From assembly GCA_917880885.1 (NCBI GenBank), contig OU862920.1, forward strand, positions 3,286,001-3,350,000: a stretch of DNA of 64,000 nt, read 5' to 3'. A program made the translations under genes and the position numbers. This document shows, in pieces, positions 1 to 11,300 of the stretch. Each line of letters opens with the position of its first letter. Positions within the stretch are counted from its first letter, which is position 1. The notes beneath the pieces are model-generated. The model saw only the letters and a program-made list of their open reading frames with translations. It ran no database searches and was not told the DNA's origin. Source of the DNA: Limnephilus marmoratus. Its lineage: Eukaryota > Arthropoda > Insecta > Trichoptera > Limnephilidae.

Positions 1-860
1 TGAGTCAAAAAGCGTAATATTGATAAGTTCCAAAGCAGTATCTGATTGATTTTTTTATAACTTTTATTAAATACAATATATCTTAATTATCTACATTAGT
101 GAAAATGGCTGATTATTAGTAGGAAATAAGTGATTTGAGAAAAAAAAAATTATTCCTTAGTTTTTTTGATTATTGAAGAAGTTTCTCGTTTCATTTTATT
201 TTCATATAAAAATAAATATATATTCACAAATGGTTGTATTGCTTATGTCATTTGTTTGTAAAAATATAATACTGATTGGTTTATTCAAATAAAATAAAAA
301 ATAAAAAAATATTACAGCTAGTTAAAACTCACATGTCAATTTTACATGTGATTATCTTTACCGTACGATATGATTATCTTTCTACTGTTAATAACTTTGC
401 AAACACCACTGTTATGTATATTTTGATACTATTAATAATATAGTGGTGTTTACAATGTTATTTGTTTTCATTAAATCAATAATGACGCCACAAAATTTGA
501 AAAAGGTATATTTTCTCTAAATCGACTGAATTCCCTAAATGTTTAGTACATAAGTATGCTGGGCAGCCAACTGTCAGGGGATCAACCGTCATGGACCCAA
601 TAAGAATAAATAATATAAAGAAATAAGCAAATTGTTTCAAAACAGTTTTATTCATTATGCAAATAATTTAAAACATCTTACAAAAACAGGAAATTCACAC
701 ATTAACAATAGGTAATATATTTATAGCCAAAAATTCAAACAAAATAAAGTTGATTCGGCTTAATTGGGACACATCGGACCCAAACATTTTGTTCCAAATA
801 TGCAAAGTGATAGGTAATTTTTAGTTTTGCATAGTTTCCACATGAGAACACAAGCCTTTC
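1..860. other. Intergenic AT-rich DNA, no gene seen
   Basis: I see no coding exon here. The sequence is strongly AT-rich with many A and T runs. A stretch near 750-800 (GATTCGGCTTAATTGGGACA) resembles, in inverted orientation, a stretch near 1440-1490, so a short inverted repeat brackets the LINE fragment that follows. Function is unknown. Confidence 0.5.
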
Positions 861-863
861 TTT

Positions 864-1430
864 CTACAGTTTAATCGGGTATTTCCAGCTCAGGTTGGGG
901 TACATGATAACTCTGAGGTACTTAACCTTGTCAGAAGGTTTTAACCCCTTTTCATAGAAAGCTAGATTGCTCCATCCCTCTAGTTTCCTTTTGCAAGTAA
1001 AGATGACTAGTTCTGTCTTGTCTGGGTTGACTGACAGCCCTGGTAATATGGGTTTCTTCACACCACTCTTTCACTGTTGAATGTATAGGCCTCTGGGTGT
1101 GTCTGCATCCCAACACCATATTATGGTTGCAACCCATACAACATCATTTGGAAACTAAACAACAGGGGTTGAGAGTATGAGGTTGTTCACCACTGGGCTC
1201 CACAGAAAGGGTGACAAGACCCCTCCCTGTGGAAACCCTCTCCCCTCCTGAATTTCAAGGTTAACTGTCATCAGATATTCCAGGAGGTTCTGTCCTCGTT
1301 TGTTGATGTCCTTACTCCTCCACACAATGTCTATCAGTTTCCTACCCTTCTCCCTCCAGTCCTGGATGAGTCTCGTTATTTCCCTTGAAAGTGGAGGTTC
1401 CTGAGAACTTAGTACTAGATTCTGTTCCTT
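864..1430 (-). pseudogene. Decayed non-LTR retrotransposon reverse transcriptase fragment
   Basis: Minus-strand frames read as pieces of a jockey/R1-type LINE reverse transcriptase. One frame carries RGFPQGGVLSPFLW, the RT motif preceding the active site. A second frame, nearer the 3' end, carries GLSVNPDKTELVIFTCKRK and YLRVIMYPNLSWK, the palm/thumb region that follows the YADD box in these enzymes. The two pieces are in different frames and the YADD segment between them is missing or scrambled. This is a dead relic, assigned from motif order; the clade (jockey or R1) is not certain. Confidence 0.7.
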
Positions 1431-2074
1431 GGGCTTTGTCCCAAATAACAGGCTGTTCCGATAAAGTGTGTACCAATTAAGCGGAATCAACTGAACATAA
1501 TAACTTAAGCCAAAAATCAAAGGTGCTTTATTGCAGTGCAGTAGGAATGTATGAAGGTCACCCATGACCATTTTTCCAAAAATTTTAATAAATAACTTTT
1601 AATTAGTTTACCATAGACAAAATAACAATTAATGCAAATACTATATATAAACCACATATCATTATCACTGTCAAAATTATTTGGTAATATGCACAGAGAG
1701 GACAGTGAACATCTGTGCTTTGAAATCTTCTACTTTATCATCTTAATGAAAATCTACATCAACACAAAACACTTGCTTCGTTGAAATAATTTGTGCATCC
1801 ATATCATTTGAATTTTGCAAATGACTAAATAGGGTGGCTTATTTCTTAAAACTAAAACAGAAAAACATGAAAAATGTTCAATATTGGAAACAAAAATTTC
1901 ATTATTGTCCCTGCCACAATCGAGTTGCAGTTTTGCATAACCCAAAAGGCCGGCGTCCAACTACTGGCACTTAGATGCCAGCAGTTGGTACACAGCGACC
2001 CAATCACACGCCTCCATTGATACAGAAAACTCCAGACGTCGGCTTGCAAAAGCTTAAAAAGAAATAAAAAAACA
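1431..2074. other. Non-coding, partly repetitive
   Basis: No exon is recognised. The first 100 bases look like an inverted relative of the 750-800 stretch. The remainder is AT-rich unique-looking DNA. Confidence 0.4.
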
Positions 2075-2268
2075 TTTTATGTAGTGAAAGACCACCATAT
2101 CGAATCGAAACATTACTTGAAATGGCATTAGCCATTTTTGATCTGAATAACCAGATACTTCCCAAATATCCTCTTAACAATATCCTTCTCTTCCCCACAT
2201 CCTTTAGTCTCACAAAATACCCCAATTGGGGATGCCAGAGTCCTGACAGTCGGGAGCCTCTTTTTTTC
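2075..2268. repeat. Dispersed repeat, copy 1 (shared with 14345-14545)
   Basis: The stretch starting AGTGAAAGACCACCATATC and ending CCCCAATTGGGGATGCCAGA aligns by eye over about 190 bases with 14375-14525, at perhaps 75-80 percent identity. Both end in the palindrome CCCCAATTGGGG followed by ATGCCA. No coding motif is visible, so a short non-autonomous element is likely. Confidence 0.6.
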
Positions 2269-2751
2269 ATATATTAAAAATGTTAAAAGAAAATGGGATT
2301 AGTTTTCATCTTTTCTTTCCACTTTTACCGAGCTGGAAATTTCCCGCCCACTTTCAATAAATCATGAGGGGAGTCTGGTCCCGCCGAGTTTTTCTTTCAA
2401 AGATAAAATTTATTTTCGTTCACGAAACTTTTGTTACTTGTAAAGGTACATTTGAATGTTGAAAATAAAAAAAAAACTATTGTTAACAGGAACATGTCGA
2501 CCCATAAACAGCGTTAGCGACATTTTTGTCAAACTAAGATTTTTAACGAAAACCGCTCAATTCTGCCTAATACATCAGTGACAAAAATATTGCAGTTCTA
2601 TCTTATACGCCTGGCACTTATTAGTAGCAGTGGCTTTCAGTGTAAGCGACCGTGGTCGGTTACGTGCTCACGCAAAACGGTCGAGAATGTTTTAGTTTAG
2701 TCAGTAGACGTATTTACGTCCATCTGGCTAGCAGCATCGGAAACTAACACC
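2269..2751. other. Unassigned flank of the tandem array
   Basis: No gene is recognised. The stretch 2640-2750 is less AT-rich (GTAAGCGACCGTGGTCGGTT and onward) and leads directly into the tandem array, so it may be the unique start of the unit that was amplified. Confidence 0.35.
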
Positions 2752-2866
2752 GTGTTACAAATCGATAACCGTAGATTTAAGGAGAAGATCACTATGCAAG
2801 ACCTCTCCTACGAAGGTTTTATGATGTGGGACAAGAGAAAACCATTCAACAAGGAGCATACCTCTA

Positions 2867-2910
2867 CAATCGTGCAATACCTAGCAAAATTGCTAGGTAT
2901 TGCACGATTG
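2867..2910. repeat. Perfect 21-bp inverted repeat with 2-base loop
   Basis: Two 21-base arms, the first starting CAATCGTGCAATACC and the second ending GGTATTGCACGATTG, are exact reverse complements separated by AA. The left arm is the normal sequence of the tandem unit. The right arm replaces the usual continuation, so this is a fold-back duplication inside the first unit. It interrupts that unit's frame. Confidence 0.9.
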
Positions 2911-3500
2911 TTGCTGTTCGTTTGTTTTGAAGGAAAAGGAACCAATCATGTTTTCCGAATTCATCAAAAATGTTTCTAACTCCATTACTTATAGATGGGA
3001 CACAGATTCCAGGAAGACTATAAAATTCCTGCCAACCAAAGATTTAGGACCGCCAAGTGTTACAAAGCGATAACTGAAGATTTAAAGAGAAGTGATTATG
3101 ATTAGAAGATCATTACCTCTCCTACGAAAGTTTTATGATGTGGGAGAAGAGAAAGCCATTCAACCGAAGATTTAAGGAGAAGATCACTTTGTAAGACCTC
3201 TCCTACAAAAGTTTTATGATGTGGGAGAGGGGAGAGCCATTCAACACGGAGCATACCTCTAAAATCATGCAATACCTAGCAACAGTGCAGGCTGGTTCGC
3301 TTGTTTTGAAAGAAAAGGAACCAAATGTGTTTTCTAAATTCGTTGAAAATGTTAGCAACTCCATGAATTATGGAGTGAAAATACGACACAGAGTCCAGAA
3401 AGACAATAAAATTCCTGCCAACCAAAGATTCAGGACCGCTAAGTGTTACAAAGTGATAACTGAAGATTTAAAGAGAAGTGATTATGATTAGAAGATCAGT

Positions 3501-3728
3501 ATGCAAGACCTCTCCTACGAAAGTTTTTTTATGATGTGGGACAGGAGAAAGCCATTCAACAAGGAGCATACCTCTAAAATCATGCAATACCTAGCAAAAG
3601 TGCAGGCTTGTTCGTTTGTTTTAAAAGAAAAGGAACCAAACGTGTTTTCTAAATTCTCCAACTCCAGAAAGACAATAAAATTCCTGCCAAGCAAAGATTT
3701 AGGACCGCTAAGTGTTACAAAGCGATAA
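3501..3728 (+). other. Unit A open frame, 75 codons, unknown protein
   Basis: Type A units encode about 75 residues starting MQDLSYESFFMMWDRRKPFN and ending in PLSVTKR. Related frames are at 4572-4799 and 5960-6187; the 4036 copy has a stop after DKR. The composition is charged and lysine-rich with no signal peptide or membrane segment, and I recognise no known domain. Type A differs from type B by an in-frame extra Phe codon, and a larger length change between long and short units also keeps frame. That may mean the repeat derives from a coding exon, but most A/B differences change the amino acid, so current selection is doubtful. Confidence 0.35.
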
Positions 3729-3769
3729 CCGAAGATTTAAAGAGAAGTGATTATGACTAGTAGAGTATT

Positions 3770-3994
3770 ATGCAAGACCTCTCCCACGAAAGTTTTATGA
3801 TGTGGGACAAGAGAAAGCCATTCAACAAGGAGCATACCTCTAAAATCATGCAATACCTAGCAAAAGTGCGGGCTGGTTCGTTTGTTTTGAAGGAAAAGGA
3901 ACCAATCATGTTTTCTCCATTCTCCGACTCCAGAAAGACAATAAAATTCCTGCCAACCAAGGATTCAGGACCGCTAAGTATTACAAAGCGATAA
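3770..3994 (+). other. Unit B open frame, 74 codons, unknown protein
   Basis: Type B units encode about 74 residues starting MQDLSHESFMMWDKRKPFNK and ending PLSITKR or PLSVTKR. Copies are at 4305-4529, 4841-5065 and 5376-5564 (longer variant with KNVSSSINYG). They share KEHTSKI(M/I/V)QYLAKV and KEKEPIM with type A. No domain is recognised and no splice or promoter signal was identified, so expression is unproven. The antisense frame of the same units is also open, which lowers the evidential weight of openness alone. Confidence 0.35.
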
Positions 3995-6345
3995 CTGAAG
4001 ATTTAAAGAGAAGTGATTATGATTAGAAGATCATTATGCAAGACCTCTCCTACGAAAGTTTTTTTATGATGTGGGACAAGAGATAGCCATTCAACAAGGA
4101 GCATACCTCTAAAATCATGCAATACCTAGCAAAAGTGCAGGCTTGTTCGTTTGTTTTGAAAGAAAAGGAACCAAACGTGTTTTCTAAATTCTCCAACTCC
4201 AGAAAGACAATAAAATTCCTGCCAATCAAAGATTTAGGACCGCTAAGTGTTACAAAGCGATAACCGAAGATTTAAAGAGAAGTGATTATTATTAGTAGAT
4301 CATTATGCAAGACCTCTCCCACGAAAGTTTTATGATGTGGGACAAGAGAAAGCCATTCAACAAGGAGCATACCTCTAAAATCATACAATACCTAGCAAAA
4401 GTGCGGGCTGGTTCGTTTGTTTTGAAGGAAAAGGAACCAATCATGTTTTCTCCATTCTCCGACTCCAGAAAGACAATAAAATTCCTGCTAACCAAAGATT
4501 CAGGACCGCTAAGTGTTACAAAGCGATAACTGAAGATTTAAAGAGAAAGTGATTATGATTAGAAGATCATTATGCAAGACCTCTCCTACGAAAGTTTTTT
4601 TATGATGTGGGACAGGAGAAAGCCATTCAACAAGGAGCATACCTCTAAAATCATGCAATACCTAGCAAAAGTGCAGGCTTGTTCGTTTGTTTTGAAAGAA
4701 AAGGAACCAAACGTGTTTTCTAAATTCTCCAACTCCAGAAAGTCAATAAAATTCCTGCCAATCAAAGATTTAGAACCGCTAAGTGTTACAAAGCGATAAC
4801 CGAAGATTTAAAGAGAAGTGATTATGACTAGTAGATTATTATGCAAGACCTCTCCCACGAAAGTTTTATGATGTGGGACAAGAGAAAGCCATTCAACAAG
4901 GAGCATACCTCTAAAATCATACAATACCTAGCAAAAGTGCGGGCTGGTTTGTTTGTTTTGAAGGAAAAGGAACTAATCATGATTTCTCAACTCTCCGACT
5001 CCAGAAAGACAATAAAATTCCTGTCAACCAAAGATTCAGGATCTCTAAGTGTTACAAAGCGATAACTGAAGATTTAAAGAGAAGTGATTATGATTAGAAG
5101 ATCATCATGCAAGACCTCTCCTACGAAAGTTTTTTTATGATGTGGGACAGGAGAAAGTCATTCAACAGGAGCATACCTCTAAAATCATGCAATACCTAGC
5201 AAAAGTGCAGGCTTGTTCGTTTGTTTTGAAAAAAAAAGGAACCAAACATGTTTTCTAAATTCTCCGACTCCAGAAAAACAATAAAATTCCTGCCAATCAA
5301 AGATTCAGGACCGCTAAGTGTTACAAAGCGATAATCGAAGATTTAAGGAGAAGTGATTATGATTAGTAGATCATTATGCAAGACCTCTCCCACGAAAGTT
5401 TTATGATGTGGGATAAGAAAAAGCCATTCAACAAGGAGCATACCTCTAAAATCGTGCAATACCTAGCAAAAGTGAAGGCTGATTCGTTTGTTTTGAAGGA
5501 AAAGGAACCAATTATGTTTTCTAAATTCATCAAAAATGTTTCTAGCTCCATTAATTATGGATGAGACACAGACTCCAGGATGACTATAAAATTCCTGCCA
5601 ACCAAAAATTCAGGACCGCCAAGTGTTACAAAGCGATAACCAAAGATTTAAAGAGATCATTGTGCAAGACCTTTCCTACGAAGGTTATATGATGTGGGAC
5701 AGGAGAAAGCCATTCAACACGGAGCATATCTCTAAAGTCATGCAATCCCTAGCAAAATTGGCTCATTTGTTTTGAAAGAAAAGGAACCAAACGTGTTTTC
5801 TAAATTCGTTGAAAATGTTTGCAGCTCCATGAATTATGGATGGGACACAGATTCCAGGAAGACAACAAAATTCCTGCCAACTAAAGATTCAGGACCGCTA
5901 AGTATTACAAAGCGATAACTGAAGATTTAAAGAGAAGTGATTATGATTAGAAGATCATTATGCAAGACCTCTCCTACAAAAGTTTTTTTATGATGTGGGA
6001 CAGGAGAAAGCCATTCAACAAGGAGCATACCTCTAAAATCATGCAATACCTAGCAAAAGTGCAGGCTTGTTCGTTTGTTTTGAAAGAAAAGGAACCAAAC
6101 GTGTTTTCTAAATTCTCCAACTCAAGAAAGTCAATAAAATTCCTGCCAATCAAAGATTTAGAACCGCTAAGTGTTACAAAGCAATAACCGAAGATTTAAA
6201 AAGAAGCGATTATGATTAGAAGATCATTATGCAAGACGTCTCCCATGAAAGTTTTATGATGTGGGACAAGACAAAGCCATTCAACAAGGAGCATACCTCT
6301 AAAATCATGCAATACCTAGCAAAAGTGCGGGCTGGTTCATGTTCA

Positions 6346-8035
6346 ATCATGTTTTCAAAAATGTGGAGTTTAAGTGCGAGAGTCCGTCGAGGCAACTATT
6401 CGAAAAACGTTGTGTATTGTTGAAACGTAACAAAAGAAAAAACACTATTAAACGTTTGATTTGAATATCTCTACCGTTAGCAGCATATTCAAATTCTGCC
6501 GCCAGTGTTAAGTTCACTGATTTGCCGCCAGTGGAGCTACTCTCATCTCTGTCAGCCAAGCAGGAATCTACACTTCACGGGTGGTTCGCGTTACCGCCAG
6601 CGGAGGCATAAGCAAATCTCGGTCGTCAAGGCCGGGGAGTGACTCGCTACCTACAGATCCCCGCAACCAGCAGACATTCAACCTTAATGGCTCGAAGCGA
6701 AGACAAACATTTTATTGTTATATGTTGTATCATTGAAGCGAGAATAAACAGGCTACCTGTTGGGACCCCCAAACCAGCCGGTGCATCTTCCCAAAGCTGG
6801 ATTCTGTGTTTTACAGAATAAAACACAAATACAAAGCAGCTTCTAAAGGATGTGTTGCGACCATCAGATCTTGAGATCCGTGTCACAGGTATGAGGAGTA
6901 ACAGAAACAAAGGAGTTGTGATTCATACTGGAAGATCAAGAAAAAAATATTGAAAAGTCCCCCCGTAAAAAAAAAAAAGAAAATGTTCCTCATGACTTAA
7001 CGGAAGAGTACTTTCTGAAAAGTGCCTTAGCAGGAGTCCTGGACAAAACAGACCTAGAGTCCACAGACAAAAATTGTAAACTAAGTCACCAAGCTGGCGC
7101 TCGAACAGGAACAGCTTGCCACTGGGTCTACGAGGTTCCTGTCCGGTGTTTGTTCAACGAGGTAAGTTACGTGTCAAATTACGTGAATAACGATGTCGTA
7201 AAGAGATGGGTGAAGATGAAGAACAGTACAGAACAATGAACGAGAGGTGTTCAAATAACACATGGAATTAGTAAAAAAAAAATGGCGCTCATGTGAAAAA
7301 TACAATTTTACAAATAAATGTTGATTTCTAACTTGTTTCTAATTTAAGTGCACCACCGACACATCCGCAGTCTTCTTGTAAATAGTGTGGTCGCCCTACT
7401 ACCCCTATTCACAAGAGTGTCCCGCATTGATATTTTATAAAGTTGGCTGCCTTATATATTATAGACATTTTTGATTTGGTGGATTAAACTTATGTTTGGT
7501 GGATCCCGCAGACAAGCTGTCTTGCGGAACCACCTATCTTATAAAATAAATTGTAATAAAAAATTTCAAGTATGCATAAATAAATATTTAAAAAAAAACG
7601 CATCAGCGTAATCGGGACAGATCTGAAATCCCCAAGTTGGGATTGGTTCCATATTTTAATCCCGCATGCGAAAACTCGTACATGCTGGAATGGATTGTGT
7701 AAAACCTTCAGAGAAGACCTTGCGTTGTCGTAAGATTTCAGCCAACTTGAAAAACGTGGTTTTGAGAAAAACGAGTTTAAAGTTTTCGCTTGTAACCGGG
7801 CTGCTCCATTTTCCGTTCTACCTGCTTGGCGCGCACCGCTCCTAACTATATTTAAAGGTCAAATTTGATGCTAAAAGTTTAGAAATGTATTCTCCACACA
7901 AGGCAACAAAAAAGATGATTTTTTGGATCAGCTGGACCAGACTCCCCCCAAGGTCTGATTGAAACAGCCTTGGATCATTTTTGGTGCAGTAAAATTAAAC
8001 TTGTCTTTTTTCACATCAAAATAATATGAATAAGT
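6346..8035. other. Unassigned region between tandem array and NFXL1
   Basis: No complete gene is recognised. Around 6480-6620 the motif GCCGCCAGTG or close variants appears several times. A plus-strand frame at 6922-7239 is described separately. The 3'UTR of the minus-strand NFXL1 gene must lie in the upper part of this stretch, but I could not fix a polyadenylation signal. Confidence 0.4.
6922..7239 (+). other. Open frame without start codon, possible exon or relic
   Basis: From a TGA at 6919 the frame stays open for about 105 codons to a TGA at 7237-7239. It reads through a lysine run (RKKKKENVPHDLTEEYF) and continues KSALAGVLDKTDLEST. A good-looking donor GAG|GTAAGT lies near 7160, so it could be a 3'-spliced exon. 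There is no ATG near the start and no domain that I recognise. It sits just downstream of the tandem array on the same strand and could belong to the same ancient transcript; that link is conjecture. Confidence 0.2.
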
Positions 8036-8317
8036 CTAATTCAACAAGAGATACAATAAAACGGAAACGAATAAGAAGGTCCCTGACACAATGAAGATGC
8101 GATATTTAGCCCAAAAAGTTATGTCTTCTTCACTTTGGACTGTTTTGCGCTGCTTGTATTTCTTTTTACCAAATTTCTTCTCAAATTCGGCAATTTCACG
8201 ATTATTCTTAATTTGTTCTTCGAGCAATCGCTTGCTTTCTTCTTCTTGTTGGACTTGAGAGTCTTCAGCTTTCTTTAGTTCGCACGCTTCATCGCACAAA
8301 AGGGTGCTGTCTTGTAC
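8036..8317 (-). CDS. NFXL1: NFXL1 coding exon 12 (coiled coil, membrane anchor, stop)
   Basis: The acceptor is TTTTTTTAAAG before GTACAAGAC. It encodes [20 protein letters not shown], a Glu/Lys-rich helix ([20 protein letters not shown]) and a hydrophobic end [19 protein letters not shown], then TAG at 8036-8038. The single C-terminal helix suggests tail anchoring in an internal membrane, as predicted for NFXL1 proteins; location is inferred. Confidence 0.92.
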   Translation of the reverse strand, partial: VQDSTLLCDEACELKKAEDSQVQQEEESKRLLEEQIKNNREIAEFEKKFGKKKYKQRKTVQSEEDITFWAKYRIFIVSGTFLFVSVLLYLLLN

Positions 8318-11300
8318 CTTTAAAAAAAGAAGAAGAAAAAATTAAATTAGCTTCACAAATCTTTGGGGATGAATGGGGGGTGGGTAGGAATCTGGGAGTC
8401 AGTGTATCCAGGAGTAACTGACGTATGAATCTAACCCTCCCATTGTAAGGCAAGGCAATGTTCCGAGAGAGTCCTGCTGGAGAGATCAAAAAATCTTCCT
8501 CAACCAGTCTCTCCTGATCCGGCCTGCCACGCAGTTCATGGCCACGCATCCGCCACCAAAACCCGGACAAATCTCACCCCATGAACCCGGGCACTCCTGC
8601 TCAGGGTAAGATTCAACTTTACTCAGGGAAACAAAGGCTATCGTCTAACTGTGCCAGCATCATTTCACTACACTTTCCAAAATTAGTCAAATTAAATAGA
8701 TATGTACGCTTTTAATATTCCCACATATACGGAACGGCGACAGTAAAAAAATATAATAAACATGCGTTTCTTATTACCATAATTCTACAGCTCTTTCTTA
8801 CACATTAAATAATGGTGAGACAAAAGATGAGATACACAATGCGTGTGTGTCTGTTATCTCCAAAGTACTACTTTTTTCCTTTGGAGGAAACAGATATATC
8901 TTATTACGCCACAGCAACGGCGACGGGAATGGTGTGAGGGAGATGTATGATAATGATTGTATGTTTCCTTTGGGAGGGTTCTGGCTCATATTCGATTATT
9001 GTTATTTAGTGTGTAAGAAAAAAATATAATAAAAAAATAATTTAAAATTGAAAGGCAAGATAGAGGGGCGCGAGACAAATGTCTTGGCTGCGAAAGATAC
9101 GAGAGTGGACCGGCATTAGAAGTGTGGAGGAGTTATTCCGGGCAGCGCAAGACAGAGAGAAATTTCCATTTGATAGGGCACACAAAGAAGAAGTGTGTAA
9201 GAAAGAGCTGCAGCATAACATGTTTAAGAATGTACATTTTATTTTGGCATTCATGAAGTGCTAACGCTGAGTGCGGAGGTCATGGATTCTAACCAACAAC
9301 TAAAAAAAAAACATTACTCAGGTAATGAACGAAAATGATCTTTGCACAAAATGACTTACCAAATGACAAGCTACATCTTTCTTAATTCTGCGACAAGCGC
9401 AGTATACCCTTGATTTCCGCGTGCATATTTCTTCCTTTGGACAATCTCCAGAGTGGCAAGTAGAACGACACCGGTGTCCGCAGTCCAACTGAAATAATAA
9501 AACAATAGAAAAACGTGTTAAATAAAACTCGTAATCCCGATGGTTTGTAGAGAGTGGCTCTGCGAGAATTGATCAACTCAACATAGTTTGCCTGCTGTAA
9601 CTGTTGTGATGTGTATTTGGTAATATATTTGGTTAGGCATCATGTTTTAGTTTTTTTGATCTCGATTATAAATTAAACCAAGTTTTATCACAGAATGGTG
9701 GTTTGGCGGTCTCCGTGTACTTTCAGGGATACTAATTTGTATTGTGCTCATGAACTGCATAATGATGTCAACTGGGCCATACATGTCGCTGAAGTGTCCT
9801 TTTGGATACAATATTTAATTAATTGAAATGTTATTGTAACATGTCAAAATACACAATCTGCCTAATCATTGAAATCTGGCACAATGATTAGGCAGATGAT
9901 GATTGTAAATTTTACTGTTTCCGGATCAACTTAAATATTATTGAATAAGGCGTGGTGAATCAGGCTTGACTGGAAACATCTAAAGGGCCGCCTATGCAGC
10001 AGCGCCACTCTCCAAGGTTGGTGTTGGTGTATCTTGTTGTGAATTTTAGATCAGTGCTGATTTTGCCATTTTTTTTATATATTTCGTCCGCGAGTAGATT
10101 CATCAATCAAATAAATTTTAGGATAGTATGCCCAGAGAGTTTTGGGGTTATTAACACACACCAAGCTCGTATTATGATAAAATATTCCTATATTTAGGGA
10201 ATTTTCCTAATATTTTAGGGTTAACTCACGAGGCGGATGCACTGCTGTTGGCACGACAGGCTCTTCTCCTTCTGTGCTGCATCAGTGGCGGTGAAGAGGT
10301 TGCACTGCAGGAACAGTTCAGTGAGGCCACAGTGGCAGCTGCGCTTCAGGAACTGCTGGCATGGCTCGCAGGGTGCGGCGTGGCAGCGCTTCTTGCACGG
10401 GTGCGTGCAGCCAGATGGACGTGACAGCTTGCACTGCTCATCACACTTCTCGCAGTCTGTTGCAATCTGCGGATATACATTATAAGTTAAAGCTGTTCAA
10501 TACGGAGACTGAAATATCAAAGGTGAAACTCAAGAATCTACTTGAGTACAAACCATCCTAATATTCTGTATGTCCTGGGATAGGTAAGATTAGCCATGTG
10601 AAAGAATGCCAGATATTACAAGGGTTGTCCAAGAATTAAAATCCTTTATTATTTAAAAAATCATAAAAAAAATATTTTTTAAAAAAGCATATGACATCTT
10701 AGATACATATCCCCACTATTTTTCAACATAGTCCCCGATACGATCGATGCACTTTGTGAGCCGTGGCACTATGTTCTTGATCCCCTTGTCGTAGAACTCG
10801 CCAAATATGCTCTCACCTCTTCCACCGTGTCTTCATCGGTCTCCAAATATTTTCTGGCTAAATGTTGTTTCAGATGAAGAAAAAGATGCAAATCATATAA
10901 TTGATTGCCTTTTTGGTGATTAGGTGGTGAACCCGTATATTTCAACCCACAAAACTCTCGCCTTGGTTGGAAAAATAGTTCAAAAAGACCCGAGAGTATT
11001 ACACGCGATTTCGCTTCATCAGCATTTTTGGCATACGACGAGCAAGCGTTTTGCATTCGCCAATTTTTCCCTCATAATCGTTTGTGTGGTAGACTTAATG
11101 ACGTCTGAGATCAAAATTGGGAGCTCACGGACTTCAACAAGGCAGACTCCCTCCTAGTTGAGAAAGCGAATAACTGAGCGCACCTCGCAGGCGGCGGGAT
11201 TCGCCAGTGGAGAGTCTATCTCAAACGGACACAAAGATCGCACTGAAGCAGCTACCAAGCTGGATCACTGGTCGTTTTTTAGGGGAAGTCTAAACTACAG

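Larger units (their letters stand above)
2752..6345 (+). repeat. Tandem array of ~268-bp units arranged as 535-bp dimers
   Basis: The landmark GCAAGACCTCTCC recurs near 2793, 3189 (degenerate), 3501, 3770, 4036, 4305, 4572, 4841, 5107, 5376, 5661 (degenerate), 5960 and 6229. Type A units carry CTACGAAAGTTTTTTTATG and type B units CCCACGAAAGTTTTATG. They alternate, with A at 3501, 4036, 4572, 5107 and B at 3770, 4305, 4841, 5376, so the real period is 535-536 bases: a two-monomer higher-order repeat. Units at 2793, 3189, 5376 and 5661 hold an extra segment (AAAATGTTTCTAACTCCAT-like) that the other units have lost. This is satellite-like organisation, but every unit also carries a readable frame, described separately. 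Confidence 0.9.

Noticed and set aside
2752..6345. CRISPR array
   Set aside because: Units of 268 bases with no spacer/repeat alternation, in a eukaryotic context.
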